Part shown: positions 1 through 8,081 of the stretch, one piece after another
How positions within the stretch are numbered: the first letter of the stretch is position 1
Layout: every line of letters begins with the position of its first letter
Assembly (NCBI RefSeq): GCF_003268655.1
Contig: NZ_CP029642.1
Location: 2,852,001 to 2,916,000, forward strand
DNA: 64,000 nt
Origin: Arthrobacter dokdonellae
Lineage (GTDB): Bacteria > Actinomycetota > Actinomycetes > Actinomycetales > Micrococcaceae
Reading direction: 5' to 3'
The notes under the pieces: generated by a model
Told to the model about the DNA's origin: nothing
Seen by the model: the letters and a program-made list of their open reading frames with translations, nothing else
The model's database searches: none
Translations under genes and position numbers: made by a program

Positions 1-1237
1 GACTGCTACAGACGTTATCCAAGTAGCGCGTGAATATAGTGGCCCAGCTGACGATAGCGATTACTCCCTGTTCAGTCGGTTTCTCATATCTGGTATCGAG
101 GGACCAGGAGATCTTGATGGTGACGGCATTGTGGGCTTGGCAGAACTTTACGAACATATTCTGAACTCCTGCAAGGCGACTGTAGCTATGCAAACCCCAC
201 AATTGTTGGGGCGTGCAGGGCTACAATTTGGTGATGTATCTATCAGCCGTAATCCTGAGATTCACGTCCAGACCGATCGAAGTCGAATACTCACAGACAC
301 AATGCTTCTGCTCTCCGAGTCGGCCAGGCTCGAGGCGGTTTCCGCGCTCGTGGACGGGAACGGAAGAATATCTGAGGGTAGTGCCAAAAATCCGGACATG
401 GATATTAGGGCTTTGCTACGGGAGTTGGCCTTCCGAGATCCCTCCCGGAAGGCCCGAGATCATTTCTGGAGTGAACTTCACCGATTTTCCGAGAAAATTT
501 CAGGGCCTGGTAACTTTGTAATCCGCGATGCTTCCACCATTTTGCCCGGGCCGTTCGAATGGTGCGACATTCCACAAGGATCCGCCATGATACGGAAACA
601 TGAATACTTTGATGTCCCAGCATTTAGAGTGTCTAAATACCCGGTGACCGTTGAACAATTCGCTTATTTTATTGATTCAGACGACGGATATTTCCAGGAT
701 GAATGGTGGAGAGGCCTAGGCGAAAGACCTGATCGCCCCTACGATCAATGGGCCCCGACTAATTTTCTGCCGAGAGTCTATGTGAATTGGTATGAATCCG
801 TAGCCTTTACTCGTTGGTTGACTGCACGGACAGGACAACTTGTCCGTTTGCCCCTAGAGTGGGAGTGGGAGTGGGCAGCAGGAAGTGGAGATGGCGATAC
901 GTCATATCCGTGGGGTGACTGGTGGTCAAAATATAATGCAAACGTTAAGGACAGCGGAATCGGACAAATCACGCCAGTAGTTGATTACACTGGGGGTGTG
1001 AGCCAATTTGGGGTCAGTGGGATGTCAGGCAACGTTTGGGAGCGGTGCTTGAATCTCTACGATAGACCAACGAGGGTCTCCTATTCAGGTAAACAACTTC
1101 GCGTGATAAGAGGTGGTTCTTATCGATATCCCAGCTGGAAGGCAAGAATTGATCATCGCCATGCATGTCTCCCTGGACGGAGATTTGACGACGGCGGATT
1201 TAGAATCTGCTCTTCGGTGGGATTAAAATTCAACTGA
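1..1237 (+). CDS. Caspase-like peptidase (C14) fused to FGE/SUMF1-type domain, 5-prime partial
   Basis: The reading frame is open to the left edge, so the gene is truncated by the window. The first 75 or so visible residues match the C-terminal part of bacterial caspase-like C14 domains: a VIQVAREY strand, an SLFSRFLISGIEG segment, an acidic DLDGDGIVGLAELYEHI turn and the closing QTPQ. The catalytic His and Cys would lie off-window. A linker follows, then from about position 545 a formylglycine-generating-enzyme-like (SUMF1) domain with FRVSKYPVTVEQF, NWYESVAFTRWL, RLPLEWEWEWAA, YPWGD, GNVWE and VIRGGSY. The cysteines that FGE uses after GGSY are absent, so this is probably a binding domain of C-type-lectin-like fold, not an FGE. 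The next gene starts 12 bp downstream. Base composition is AT-richer than the genome to the right, which suggests transfer. An effector role in a conflict system is inference. Confidence 0.8.
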   Translation, partial: TATDVIQVAREYSGPADDSDYSLFSRFLISGIEGPGDLDGDGIVGLAELYEHILNSCKATVAMQTPQLLGRAGLQFGDVSISRNPEIHVQTDRSRILTDTMLLLSESARLEAVSALVDGNGRISEGSAKNPDMDIRALLRELAFRDPSRKARDHFWSELHRFSEKISGPGNFVIRDASTILPGPFEWCDIPQGSAMIRKHEYFDVPAFRVSKYPVTVEQFAYFIDSDDGYFQDEWWRGLGERPDRPYDQWAPTNFLPRVYVNWYESVAFTRWLTARTGQLVRLPLEWEWEWAAGSGDGDTSYPWGDWWSKYNANVKDSGIGQITPVVDYTGGVSQFGVSGMSGNVWERCLNLYDRPTRVSYSGKQLRVIRGGSYRYPSWKARIDHRHACLPGRRFDDGGFRICSSVGLKFN

Positions 1238-1249
1238 AATTGAGGAATT

Positions 1250-1843
1250 ATGAGCGATGATAGTTCGGGCCTGGATGTTGCAAAGCTGGAGGCAGCGCAA
1301 AGGCTAATTGCCGATGCATTTGGTGGCCAGTCTCCTGAAGCAGACTTAAACTCGGCAGACCGATTTGCCCGCTGGCAAAAGGCCGCATTCTTCGACCCGC
1401 GTGAACACTATGACCGTTCGTCAGTAAAACTTTTTGGTGTCCCGGAGCACAGCTCGGTTGAACTTATTACCATTAAAGTTTCTGCTGTGTCTGCTTGCGA
1501 ACATCATTATGCACCAGCCATACTTAAGGCAACAGTGGGGTACATTCCGGGGAAATATTTTGTCGGTTACTCGAAGATTGCTAAAATGTTCAAATTTTTT
1601 GCGTCAAAATATACGATGGATGAAATTATTTGTAGCGATTTTCTCAGAGAGTTCAATGAAGTTGCTGGTCCTAAGGGTGCTGGAATACTTCTCAGGGGAA
1701 AACATTTTTGTGTTATATCAAAGGGTGGTCCCGAATCAGATTTTCCGATGGTTCAAGCTCTTTCGGGCAACCTTCGCACTGATTTGTCCTTGAGGCAGGA
1801 ATTTCTCAGCCATGCATCGACTTCATGGGACGATGGTATTTGA
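1250..1843 (+). CDS. Divergent GTP cyclohydrolase I (FolE-like) protein
   Basis: This 197-residue protein is a T-fold GTP cyclohydrolase I relative. The zinc and catalytic signature is visible as ACEHH (Cys83, His85, His86) and KHFCV (His152, Cys154), with GYSKIAKMFKFFA between them, as in FolE. It departs from housekeeping FolE in the QERLT segment, which here reads MDEIIC, and in the weakly conserved N-terminal 60 residues. FolE opens the GTP imidazole ring to give dihydroneopterin triphosphate; whether this protein does so is unknown. It sits 12 bp after the caspase-FGE gene and 46 bp before a P-loop kinase, in the same AT-rich patch and on the same strand, so a role together with them is more likely than folate synthesis. 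Start ATG 1250 follows a GAGGAATT ribosome site. Confidence 0.8.
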   Translation: MSDDSSGLDVAKLEAAQRLIADAFGGQSPEADLNSADRFARWQKAAFFDPREHYDRSSVKLFGVPEHSSVELITIKVSAVSACEHHYAPAILKATVGYIPGKYFVGYSKIAKMFKFFASKYTMDEIICSDFLREFNEVAGPKGAGILLRGKHFCVISKGGPESDFPMVQALSGNLRTDLSLRQEFLSHASTSWDDGI

Positions 1844-1889
1844 TCATGATATTTATTCTCACATCGTTTAGTCGTCAAGACTATACGAT

Positions 1890-2415
1890 TTGGGGCTGTC
1901 CGTGAAAATCGCATTCGTCGGTCCTTTTTCGAGTGGCAAAACAACAATTGCAAATGATATCATGACGGCGATGCCGTGTACGGCTATACCGGAGCAGGCC
2001 CGAAGGGTTATAGGTCTGTCTAGCAATGCAACAATGGCGCTTAGTGACGTACGGGCTTTTTTGATAGTCAGCCAACTGATCTTGGAACGCGAGTATGAAG
2101 GGGCCGGGGGGGGTTAAAATCGTCGACGGTGGGGTGATAAACAATCTTGCTCATGACATGGTCTTGCTACATCCAGCTCCCTCGCGAACTGCTCTATTTT
2201 CAGAGATTAGACACTCGAAGTACGATCATGTTTTTCTTTGCGATTATCGTGACGTAGGACTTGAACATGATGGGATTCGTTTCGATGATATCGATTTGAG
2301 AATCAGACTCGACTCAGCCGTTCGGTCGGTAATGAGTGAATTAGATTATCGTTTTACCATTTTAAGCGGTAATCGACTCGAACGACTGAGCTCCGTACTA
2401 CAGGTCTTGAATTAG
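1890..2415 (+). pseudogene. P-loop nucleotide kinase/ATPase (AAA_28/NadR-like), frameshifted at a G8 tract
   Basis: Two reading frames together make one protein. The first (1890-2117) carries a P-loop, GPFSSGKTT, followed by IPEQARRVIG and FLIVSQLILEREYE. The second (about 2098-2415) continues with VKIVDGGVINNLAH, HVFLCDYRDVG and a helical C-terminus, the order seen in AAA_28/NadR-type kinases. They are split by one extra G in a run of eight at 2106-2113. Seven Gs would join them into a protein of about 174 residues. The break may be real decay, phase variation or a base-calling error, and the sequence alone cannot say which. The start used is the one before VKIAFVG. The substrate is unknown; related proteins phosphorylate small nucleosides. 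It is the third gene of the caspase-FGE/FolE-like run. Confidence 0.65.
2106..2113 (+). repeat. G8 homopolymer at the frameshift point
   Basis: Eight consecutive G residues inside the P-loop kinase gene. A run of seven would restore one continuous reading frame across 1890-2415. Runs of this length are prone to slip in replication and to be miscounted in some sequencing methods. Confidence 0.9.
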
Positions 2416-2937
2416 ACATCAATGGATCGCGCGCCACTACGTCTGCACTATTGGTGAGGGCAACAACGGTTGTCTAAAATTGAACGCCGGTATAAGCGTG
2501 GGCGGGTCCATCGGTGTTCCGTAAGCCGGTCCTGCGGCGATCAAAAAGAGTCCCCACTATGACGGATGTCCGAGTCCCACAAGCCCGACATCTATATCGC
2601 CGGTCAGCCACGGCCTAACCGCCAGCATGCGAGCAGCGCGGGCAAACAGAGCCCTTCGGCCAGCGAACCCAAGCCAGACAATCCAGACAATCAGCGTCTG
2701 AGGCAAACCACGATCGATACTCCCCGCCAGAGCACGGGTAGTCCACACCAGCTGGGAGCTGGGACTCAGCTACGCCCCAATTTTAGTCCGGTCAGATGTA
2801 TATTCCAGATCGCCGAATTAGCCTAGAGATTTCATCGGCGTGTGGCCGTGCCGTGTAATTAAACCCTGAAAGGTGCCTGACGTGGAAAAATGGAGTTACT
2901 ACACAGCATTTTCTACACAGTTTCAGGAGCACCTCGC
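2416..2937. other. Intergenic, no gene recognised
   Basis: About 520 bp between the kinase and the convergent beta-helix gene. Short open frames here show no recognisable motif or ribosome site. It contains one of four copies of GTAAGCCGGTC (2521-2531). Confidence 0.6.
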
Positions 2938-4656
2938 CTAGTCTTTGTGTAGTATTCCACTAATTCCCGCCAGCAAGAGTGCGGTTAGAATCCACGCAAT
3001 ACTTCTGAGTACGGCAAAGGTCGCGGACAGCCACGCACTTTTACCTATCAGAAACATCGCAGATTGCCCCGTCGTCGCCGCAGGAATGGTCGTGTCAAGA
3101 GCATAGAGAAACGCATTGAATCCTGGGACTCCGGACTGCGTAACGACCATCGGATTCTGGGTGAAGTCCCCGTGGAATACCATGGCAAGAACCAGAGACA
3201 CAGCGAATATACCGACCATCCAGGGGACGACAAACAAGGGCCGATACCCATAACCAACGACACCACCATACGGCCAGCGAAGTATCTTTGATCTGATACG
3301 TGCAGCCTTCGTCACTTCTTGAGCTGCTTTGTATCGGATCCAGCGCGCTTCTTCAGGATGTCCACTTTGTTCATATACCCTAGCCATTTCTCTCCACGGC
3401 TGGGGGACAAATACTTTCCTTGACGACGAAGCATGGACATGCTCGGAATTTACCCGGAGCCATTGTACAACGGAGTGACGTTTCGTAAGAAAGTAACCCT
3501 CGATCGAGCCGACTGCCCATCCTTGCGCACTGGATAACGATGGGATTTTCCCCTCGGAAGACCCAACACTCAAATGACGGATCTTCGCTCCCGCGAGATT
3601 GACCGTGCCGTTGGTCGTTAACCCTTTGTCGAACTTCAGTCTCGCGACGGTGATAGATTCAAGCTTGAGCACGTCGCCTTGGGGCCTGCCACTAGTTAGA
3701 ATCTCGCCACTCAGGCTCAGAGTGGACATGAAATGGGCGCCAATTGCACGGATAACTCCGTGGGCGGTGATTCCATTCACGAGAGCATCGTCGCGAACAT
3801 GAGCACCGTCAAGTAGGAGAGCACAGACGCTAAGAACATTATTCGCGTCGAACATGGTCGCACCGTAAAGAATTCCTCCGTTCAAGATGAGTTGACCACC
3901 GATCCTGGCACCGACCGCGCGAACTACCCCAGTGGCTTCTCGCATCAGGACCACATGGCTGACAATATTGATGCCGTCTAGGGTGAGAGCGTCGCCCCTG
4001 GGTTCCGGATTCGTCAAAGTCGCGCCCGTCAAATTGAGCTGACCGCCAATCTGCGCATCAACGGCGCGCACTTCGCCGGTAGCCGTGAGGTTGCACAGGA
4101 ATACATCGCCTTTTATCTTAATACCATCAAGAGTCAGGGCATTTTCCTTGGAGTTGTGGCTGGCTAGCTTCGACTTCGTCAGGTTGATTTGGCCGCCGAT
4201 CGTTGCTTCAACCGCTCTGACTTCCCGAGTCGCTTGGAGGCGTTCAAGAAACACGTCGCCTTTGATTCTGGCGGCACGAAAGGTCAACCCTGGCATAGAG
4301 CAGCCGCGGAGGTTCAGCGCGGGCAAGGTGCAATGGTTAAAAGAGGGTTCATTGTCGAACCCGCTCTGCGTAATTTTCAAACGGCACGGAAGCGTTACGT
4401 AGTCGAGGTTCAGAGTTCCTGTCACCCGGACCCCTCTGAGCTGCAACCCGCGAGGATCGGGAGCTAACCTTGGATCGAGAAGGGCCGCGCGGATCGCATC
4501 CGCAGGTACAGAACGACTTCCAGCCCAGACCTTGCTCTTGGACGCTTGAACCTCTCTGTTGGATTGACCGCTGGCCAAATCAATGGGAATTCCCGATGTT
4601 GCGGCATTGAAAAGTCGGGCCTCCCAACCTTCGTTTCTCCCAAAAATCCCACCCAT
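2938..4656 (-). CDS. Beta-helix repeat membrane protein (annotated elsewhere as membrane-associated oxidoreductase)
   Basis: A 572-residue protein. After a 60-residue N-terminus, residues of roughly 70 to 370 form imperfect repeats of 40 to 50 residues with recurring elements such as IGGQLNLTGA, GDALTLDGI, IKGDVFL and GVVRAVGA, the pattern expected of a right-handed solenoid. The C-terminal 130 residues hold two or three hydrophobic segments, among them VVPWMVGIFAVSLVLAMVF and IAWILTALLLAGISGIL, so the solenoid is probably tethered to the membrane. Streptomyces relatives are often called membrane-associated oxidoreductases, but nothing in the sequence shows a cofactor site. The function is unknown. 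It stands alone between the conflict-type cassette and the HigBA remnant. Confidence 0.7.
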   Translation of the reverse strand: MGGIFGRNEGWEARLFNAATSGIPIDLASGQSNREVQASKSKVWAGSRSVPADAIRAALLDPRLAPDPRGLQLRGVRVTGTLNLDYVTLPCRLKITQSGFDNEPSFNHCTLPALNLRGCSMPGLTFRAARIKGDVFLERLQATREVRAVEATIGGQINLTKSKLASHNSKENALTLDGIKIKGDVFLCNLTATGEVRAVDAQIGGQLNLTGATLTNPEPRGDALTLDGINIVSHVVLMREATGVVRAVGARIGGQLILNGGILYGATMFDANNVLSVCALLLDGAHVRDDALVNGITAHGVIRAIGAHFMSTLSLSGEILTSGRPQGDVLKLESITVARLKFDKGLTTNGTVNLAGAKIRHLSVGSSEGKIPSLSSAQGWAVGSIEGYFLTKRHSVVQWLRVNSEHVHASSSRKVFVPQPWREMARVYEQSGHPEEARWIRYKAAQEVTKAARIRSKILRWPYGGVVGYGYRPLFVVPWMVGIFAVSLVLAMVFHGDFTQNPMVVTQSGVPGFNAFLYALDTTIPAATTGQSAMFLIGKSAWLSATFAVLRSIAWILTALLLAGISGILHKD

Positions 4657-4732
4657 GGGCCAGTTCTACCACTTTTCAACAGAAACAGAAATAGTATTGG
4701 ACACATACACTTCGCCTGCGTCTTTCAACTAT

Positions 4733-5029
4733 TTAGGCGATTTGGATGCATTGGCCGCCGAGTCCTACCTCGATGCGCAACGTGCCTCCGATTGCCTCAA
4801 CATGCTTTCGTAGCGTGTCGATCTGGGCGTGGTCGATCTCGCCGTGCTCTATCCGCGACACCCAGTTCTGCGTGACATACAGCCACCCGGCAACTTGGGC
4901 CGGGGCCGGCTCGGACAATTCACGCACGCGGTAGGCGCCGACCACATCGAGCATGCGTTTTCTGTGCTCGTCCACGACCGCCCGGTCGACAGGGCACTTC
5001 GTCAGCGTCTCCTCCATGGATCTTGCCAT
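4733..5029 (-). CDS. XRE-family antitoxin (HigA-like)
   Basis: A 98-residue protein with an XRE helix-turn-helix: VAGWLYVTQNWVSRIEHGEIDHAQIDTLRKHVEAIGG, followed by a beta strand LRIEVGLG. The N-terminus MARSMEETLTK and VDEHRKRML are typical of antitoxins paired with Gp49/HigB toxins. The recognition-helix region is degenerate (AGWLYVTQNW where relatives have a more polar AxxLGVSQ), so DNA binding may be weakened. The toxin remnant lies immediately upstream on the same strand. The antitoxin frame is intact while the toxin is destroyed, the expected order of decay for such a pair. A paralogous truncated antitoxin lies at 30978-31136. Confidence 0.8.
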   Translation of the reverse strand: MARSMEETLTKCPVDRAVVDEHRKRMLDVVGAYRVRELSEPAPAQVAGWLYVTQNWVSRIEHGEIDHAQIDTLRKHVEAIGGTLRIEVGLGGQCIQIA

Positions 5030-5039
5030 TACGGTATCG

Positions 5040-5399
5040 CTTCATTGCCTTCATTGCCTTCATTGCCTTCAAGTGATCATCGAACAGGACACCTGCGATC
5101 GGAATGTTCTTCGTGTAACACTTGGACCAGTTCCCGTCCCATCCCCTGCCACCGGCCAAATCGCCTGACGTTGCGAATCAAAGGCAAACAACACCCGCAG
5201 CTCCGACCGGCCGCTGGACACTGGCCGCACTTCCTTCATGTTCTTGGATCTCGACCGGACCACTATGTCTACCAAGGGCCGGCCAAGCTGCAACCCGCGC
5301 GCGGCCAACAACTCCATTGGCGGCAACGGCTCGGCCGTAGGAGTCGTGATCCAAACCAGGCAGCCATGCTTCAACAGGTGACACCTCGAAGTTTCACAT
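5040..5399 (-). pseudogene. HigB/Gp49-like toxin remnant with three lesions
   Basis: Read on the minus strand, a HigB-type toxin can be followed through three frames. ATG at 5399 is followed at once by TGA (a Trp codon is expected); then come VEAWLPGLDHDSY in one frame, LLAARGLQLGRPLVDI with MKEVRP and LRVLFAFDSQRQAIWPVAG in a second, and NWSKCYTKNIPIAG with LFDDHLKAMKA in a third. So one nonsense mutation and two indels separate blocks whose order matches RelE-superfamily HigB proteins. The end overlaps a triplicated 9-bp repeat. No functional toxin can be made from this locus. Confidence 0.75.
5041..5067 (+). repeat. Three tandem copies of TTCATTGCC
   Basis: Perfect 9-bp tandem triplication, encoding the KAMKAMKAM tail of the toxin remnant on the minus strand. 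Probably a slippage product. Confidence 0.9.
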
Positions 5400-5449
5400 C
5401 ATCGGCAGAATACAACCTCCAAGCAATATGGCTCTCGGAGTATAAACAA

Positions 5450-6427
5450 GGCCGCTCGGTCCTCGATTTGTTGAACCCGCGGCAATCCAAACGCTCGCAC
5501 TTTTTCGTGTCCGACTGTCAGTTCAGGTTCGCAGTTTGGCTCACGAGTTTGATCTAAATTCAGGCCCACCAAGGCGGCGAAATCGGAGGCAAATTGCCGT
5601 AAAAATTAGGGAAGTTCATACTCCACTCCCCCAACTAAGAGTCACCCATAAGCACGCTTCGGAGCCGACAATTGTTTCATGGCGGGCCGGACCGAAACTG
5701 CACCCCGAACAACGCAGTGCTTTGAAGTACGAGAGCCCTCGTTTCACAACGGGTGACATGACATCGACGGTGTCCACGGACCTGCAAACGGCCACCAAAC
5801 AGACCATCCGGCGCTACGCTGCAGGTCCACGTCACGTTTTACTCACGTTTTTCAACGAAAACCGACGCCAATAGTTGGCATGCCAAAGGGGCCTGTCGTC
5901 CCGCACTCCCCCGAAAACTACCGGATTTTGACCGTCAACGAAGACTGTTGGCATGAGAATCCTGAGATTCTCTTGGCCGCCGGTTCGAGTCCGGCCCGGG
6001 GCACCAAATGTGGCTCTGACCTGCGGTTTTACTGTTTCAACCATACCCGCGGAAAGGGCCAAATCACGTTCTACTCACGTTTTTGAACGGAAACTTGGTC
6101 ACGTTTTTGGCCCGTGCAGGGTCAATTAATCCGCCTGCTGACGTCACGTTTTTCGCTCGGCGGGCGGGAAAACCGCGGGAATCCGCGGTTTTCCCGGACC
6201 TGAAAGGCCAGGGCCTGTGGCTGCCAACTATTGGCCCTCCGATCACGGAACTCACGGGGCAGAATGTCTTTGGAGAACAAGGACCTCACCTGAACAACGC
6301 CACCCCGGCCACCATCGTCGTTCCCCAAAAACCGTCTGAGACGGCACGAAGCTGGTGGCCAGGAAACCGCAGACGAGCCATGAAACGACAGCCCTCGTTT
6401 CGTCCACGAATGGATGACACCCAAGGG
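5450..6427 (+). repeat. att repeat copy 1 (tRNA 3-prime end flanked by integrase arms)
   Basis: The core at 5970-6006 reads as a tRNA 3-prime end: T-arm GCCGGTTCGAGTCCGGC, acceptor strand CCGGGGC, discriminator A and CCA. There is no tRNA 5-prime half upstream. The left arm has paired TCACGTTTT repeats (5832, 5843); the right arm has related repeats at 6064, 6075, 6099 and 6144, then a perfect hairpin AAAACCGCGG/CCGCGGTTTT (6169-6192). A GAGAATC/GATTCTC hairpin lies just left of the core. Homology to copy 4 continues through TTGGCCCTCCGATC (6229-6242) to 6427, where it ends inside the excisionase start (WMTPK). No other gene is present. Confidence 0.85.
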
Positions 6428-6443
6428 GGGCCGAAAAAGGCTG

Positions 6444-7370
6444 TCAAGACTCCAGATGAAATTCAATTCTGTACCTCATAAACCGGATACCTTTGGCAAT
6501 GGACAATGCACGACGGATTCTAAGGTCGTCCTCTTGAGCGATGATGACGCCTTCAACGGTTTGTCCAGGTTCAAGTAGGGCTTCCTGCACAAACCCCATG
6601 TAGCGCTGGATCTGACCGACCACAGCATCACTGGCCCTTCCACGCTTCAGCTCGACAACGAGGAGCCTAGTGCGGTCCTTACTGATAGCAAGGATGTCCA
6701 TGGGCCCGGTGTCAGTGGGGTACTGCTGGCCGACCAGTTGGCCGTCCTCCTCGTAGATGTCATACTCTCGGCCCAGGATGGTGCTTCGCCAGTTATGGAC
6801 CAGAAAGTCTTCGAGCTGCTTCTCCATATGGAACGCGAGCAGGTCCTCAACCTGGGAGGAGATTGCTTGGGCGATCGGTTGAGCCTGGTCTGCGAGCTGC
6901 GTGAGGGCGGCCAACTCCGCGACGTGGGCGGACAGCTGGAATACAGTCATCAATGAACCTGCTGAGGAAGCCAGGACGGGGCTCATATCGTCCCTGTTCA
7001 ATGATCCCTTCCAGTCAACGCGGCGCCGGTGTGGCAGCTCAGTGCCCGGATGATACTCGTACCCCCCGGCGACGATCCCGTACTGGTATGTTCTGCCCGG
7101 TTTCGGCGCAAGCACCATGTCACCTTCGCTGATGCCCTCACACGCCGCCCACAGGTTGCCCATCGCCAGACCCGCGGCAATACGCGACTTGTCCGGATAC
7201 ATCGCCAAAAACACACTGTTCATCGCACCTCGGAAGACCTGTGCTCCGTGGCCGAGGTGAGGCCTGATGTCATAGTCGCCAATGAAATCCACCCCCAAGT
7301 AGCCTGCCTCGATCATCTCTTCTGCGTTGCGTCCGCCTGCGCCCTGGCGGACCACCCATGCTGTCGTCAT
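6444..7370 (-). CDS. PD-(D/E)XK nuclease (DUF91/NucS-like C-terminal domain), probable restriction-type protein
   Basis: A 308-residue protein. Residues 1-115 look like a small beta domain with conserved GYLGVDFIGDYD, FLAMYPDKSRI and GDMVLAPK, resembling the N-terminal specificity module of Mrr/NucS-type restriction proteins. The C-terminal domain carries the nuclease core: Asp225 in GPMDILAI, Glu240 and Lys242 in VVELKRG, and Gln253 in VGQIQRYMGF, preceded by HMEKQLEDFLVHNW as in DUF91. It should cut DNA; target and modification dependence are unknown. It begins 20 bp from the end of att copy 1, facing it, so it is the first cargo of module A. There is no methylase beside it, which points to a modification-dependent (type IV-like) or conflict role. 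Confidence 0.75.
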   Translation of the reverse strand: MTTAWVVRQGAGGRNAEEMIEAGYLGVDFIGDYDIRPHLGHGAQVFRGAMNSVFLAMYPDKSRIAAGLAMGNLWAACEGISEGDMVLAPKPGRTYQYGIVAGGYEYHPGTELPHRRRVDWKGSLNRDDMSPVLASSAGSLMTVFQLSAHVAELAALTQLADQAQPIAQAISSQVEDLLAFHMEKQLEDFLVHNWRSTILGREYDIYEEDGQLVGQQYPTDTGPMDILAISKDRTRLLVVELKRGRASDAVVGQIQRYMGFVQEALLEPGQTVEGVIIAQEDDLRIRRALSIAKGIRFMRYRIEFHLES

Positions 7371-7534
7371 TACTCTCCCCAGCTATAGTGACCCTCCGCG
7401 GAGCCACTCGTTCTTCATGCATCGAACATAACCCACGTGGCTGACACTAACTCACGGTATCCCGCCAGCAACTACAGGTACGACAGCTGCGCCGCAACGC
7501 AGGCCCTACCAAAAGATTCTCCGACAGCACCTAC

Positions 7535-7960
7535 ATGGGCATGTTCTATGAGTCAACGCGGGGTATGTTCACGGAGACGGCAGCGGAGCATAATGTCCCC
7601 ATGGCATTAGGGAGACGTCAGCGTCGGGTGGAAGAGGCAAAATATCACCGGTCAGTCCGGTTCTGGTTGGCGAGCCACTGGATAATGCTTGTCGCTTTGG
7701 TCGTTTGCGCGCTGCTTGCAAGTGGGTTCATGGCTATAGCAAACAACTGGGCCACGACGTGCTCTTGGTATGTGTCACAGTATCCAGATTCCATCTTCGA
7801 TTTAGGAGCGTCCATGAACCAGTGTCACCACGTCGGAGGTTTTGAGTTTTCCACGAGTTGGAACCCGCTGATCGCCGTAATCTTCAGTGTTCTGGGCGCA
7901 ATTTTGGGGTCATTCGTCGATTTCACATCCCCTCCACCACCTCCGACCGTTGATGTGTGA
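7535..7960 (+). CDS. Small membrane protein, two transmembrane segments
   Basis: 141 residues as drawn; an internal Met (MALGRRQRR) may be the true start because the first 22 residues look non-coding. A basic stretch precedes transmembrane helix 1 (HWIMLVALVVCALLASGFMAI), then comes a loop of about 45 residues with two cysteines outside the membrane, helix 2 (PLIAVIFSVLGAILGSFV) and a short tail of five prolines. I do not recognise the family. It sits between the nuclease and an unknown protein in module A, and may be a partner of the 8082 gene, which starts 121 bp later. Confidence 0.5.
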   Translation: MGMFYESTRGMFTETAAEHNVPMALGRRQRRVEEAKYHRSVRFWLASHWIMLVALVVCALLASGFMAIANNWATTCSWYVSQYPDSIFDLGASMNQCHHVGGFEFSTSWNPLIAVIFSVLGAILGSFVDFTSPPPPPTVDV

Positions 7961-8081
7961 GGTGTAACGCCTTCCAATTGGGCAGGCCCAACATCAATCG
8001 CACAGGACTAACCAGGGTCTCCTCGAGGCGTCCAGCAAAGCCGGGGCAGCCCGCAGTTCCGATCGTTGTAAAGTTCAGTAG

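Noticed and set aside
1..2415. Diversity-generating retroelement targeting the FGE-like domain
   Set aside because: No reverse transcriptase and no template repeat are visible in the window.
2566..2826. Small plus-strand frame after the kinase
   Set aside because: No ribosome site or family resemblance; composition is rich in Pro, Ser and Gln as in random GC-rich frames.
5900..6010. A complete tRNA gene at the att core
   Set aside because: The T-arm and CCA are present, but no acceptor 5-prime strand, D-arm or proper anticodon arm is found upstream in any of the four copies.
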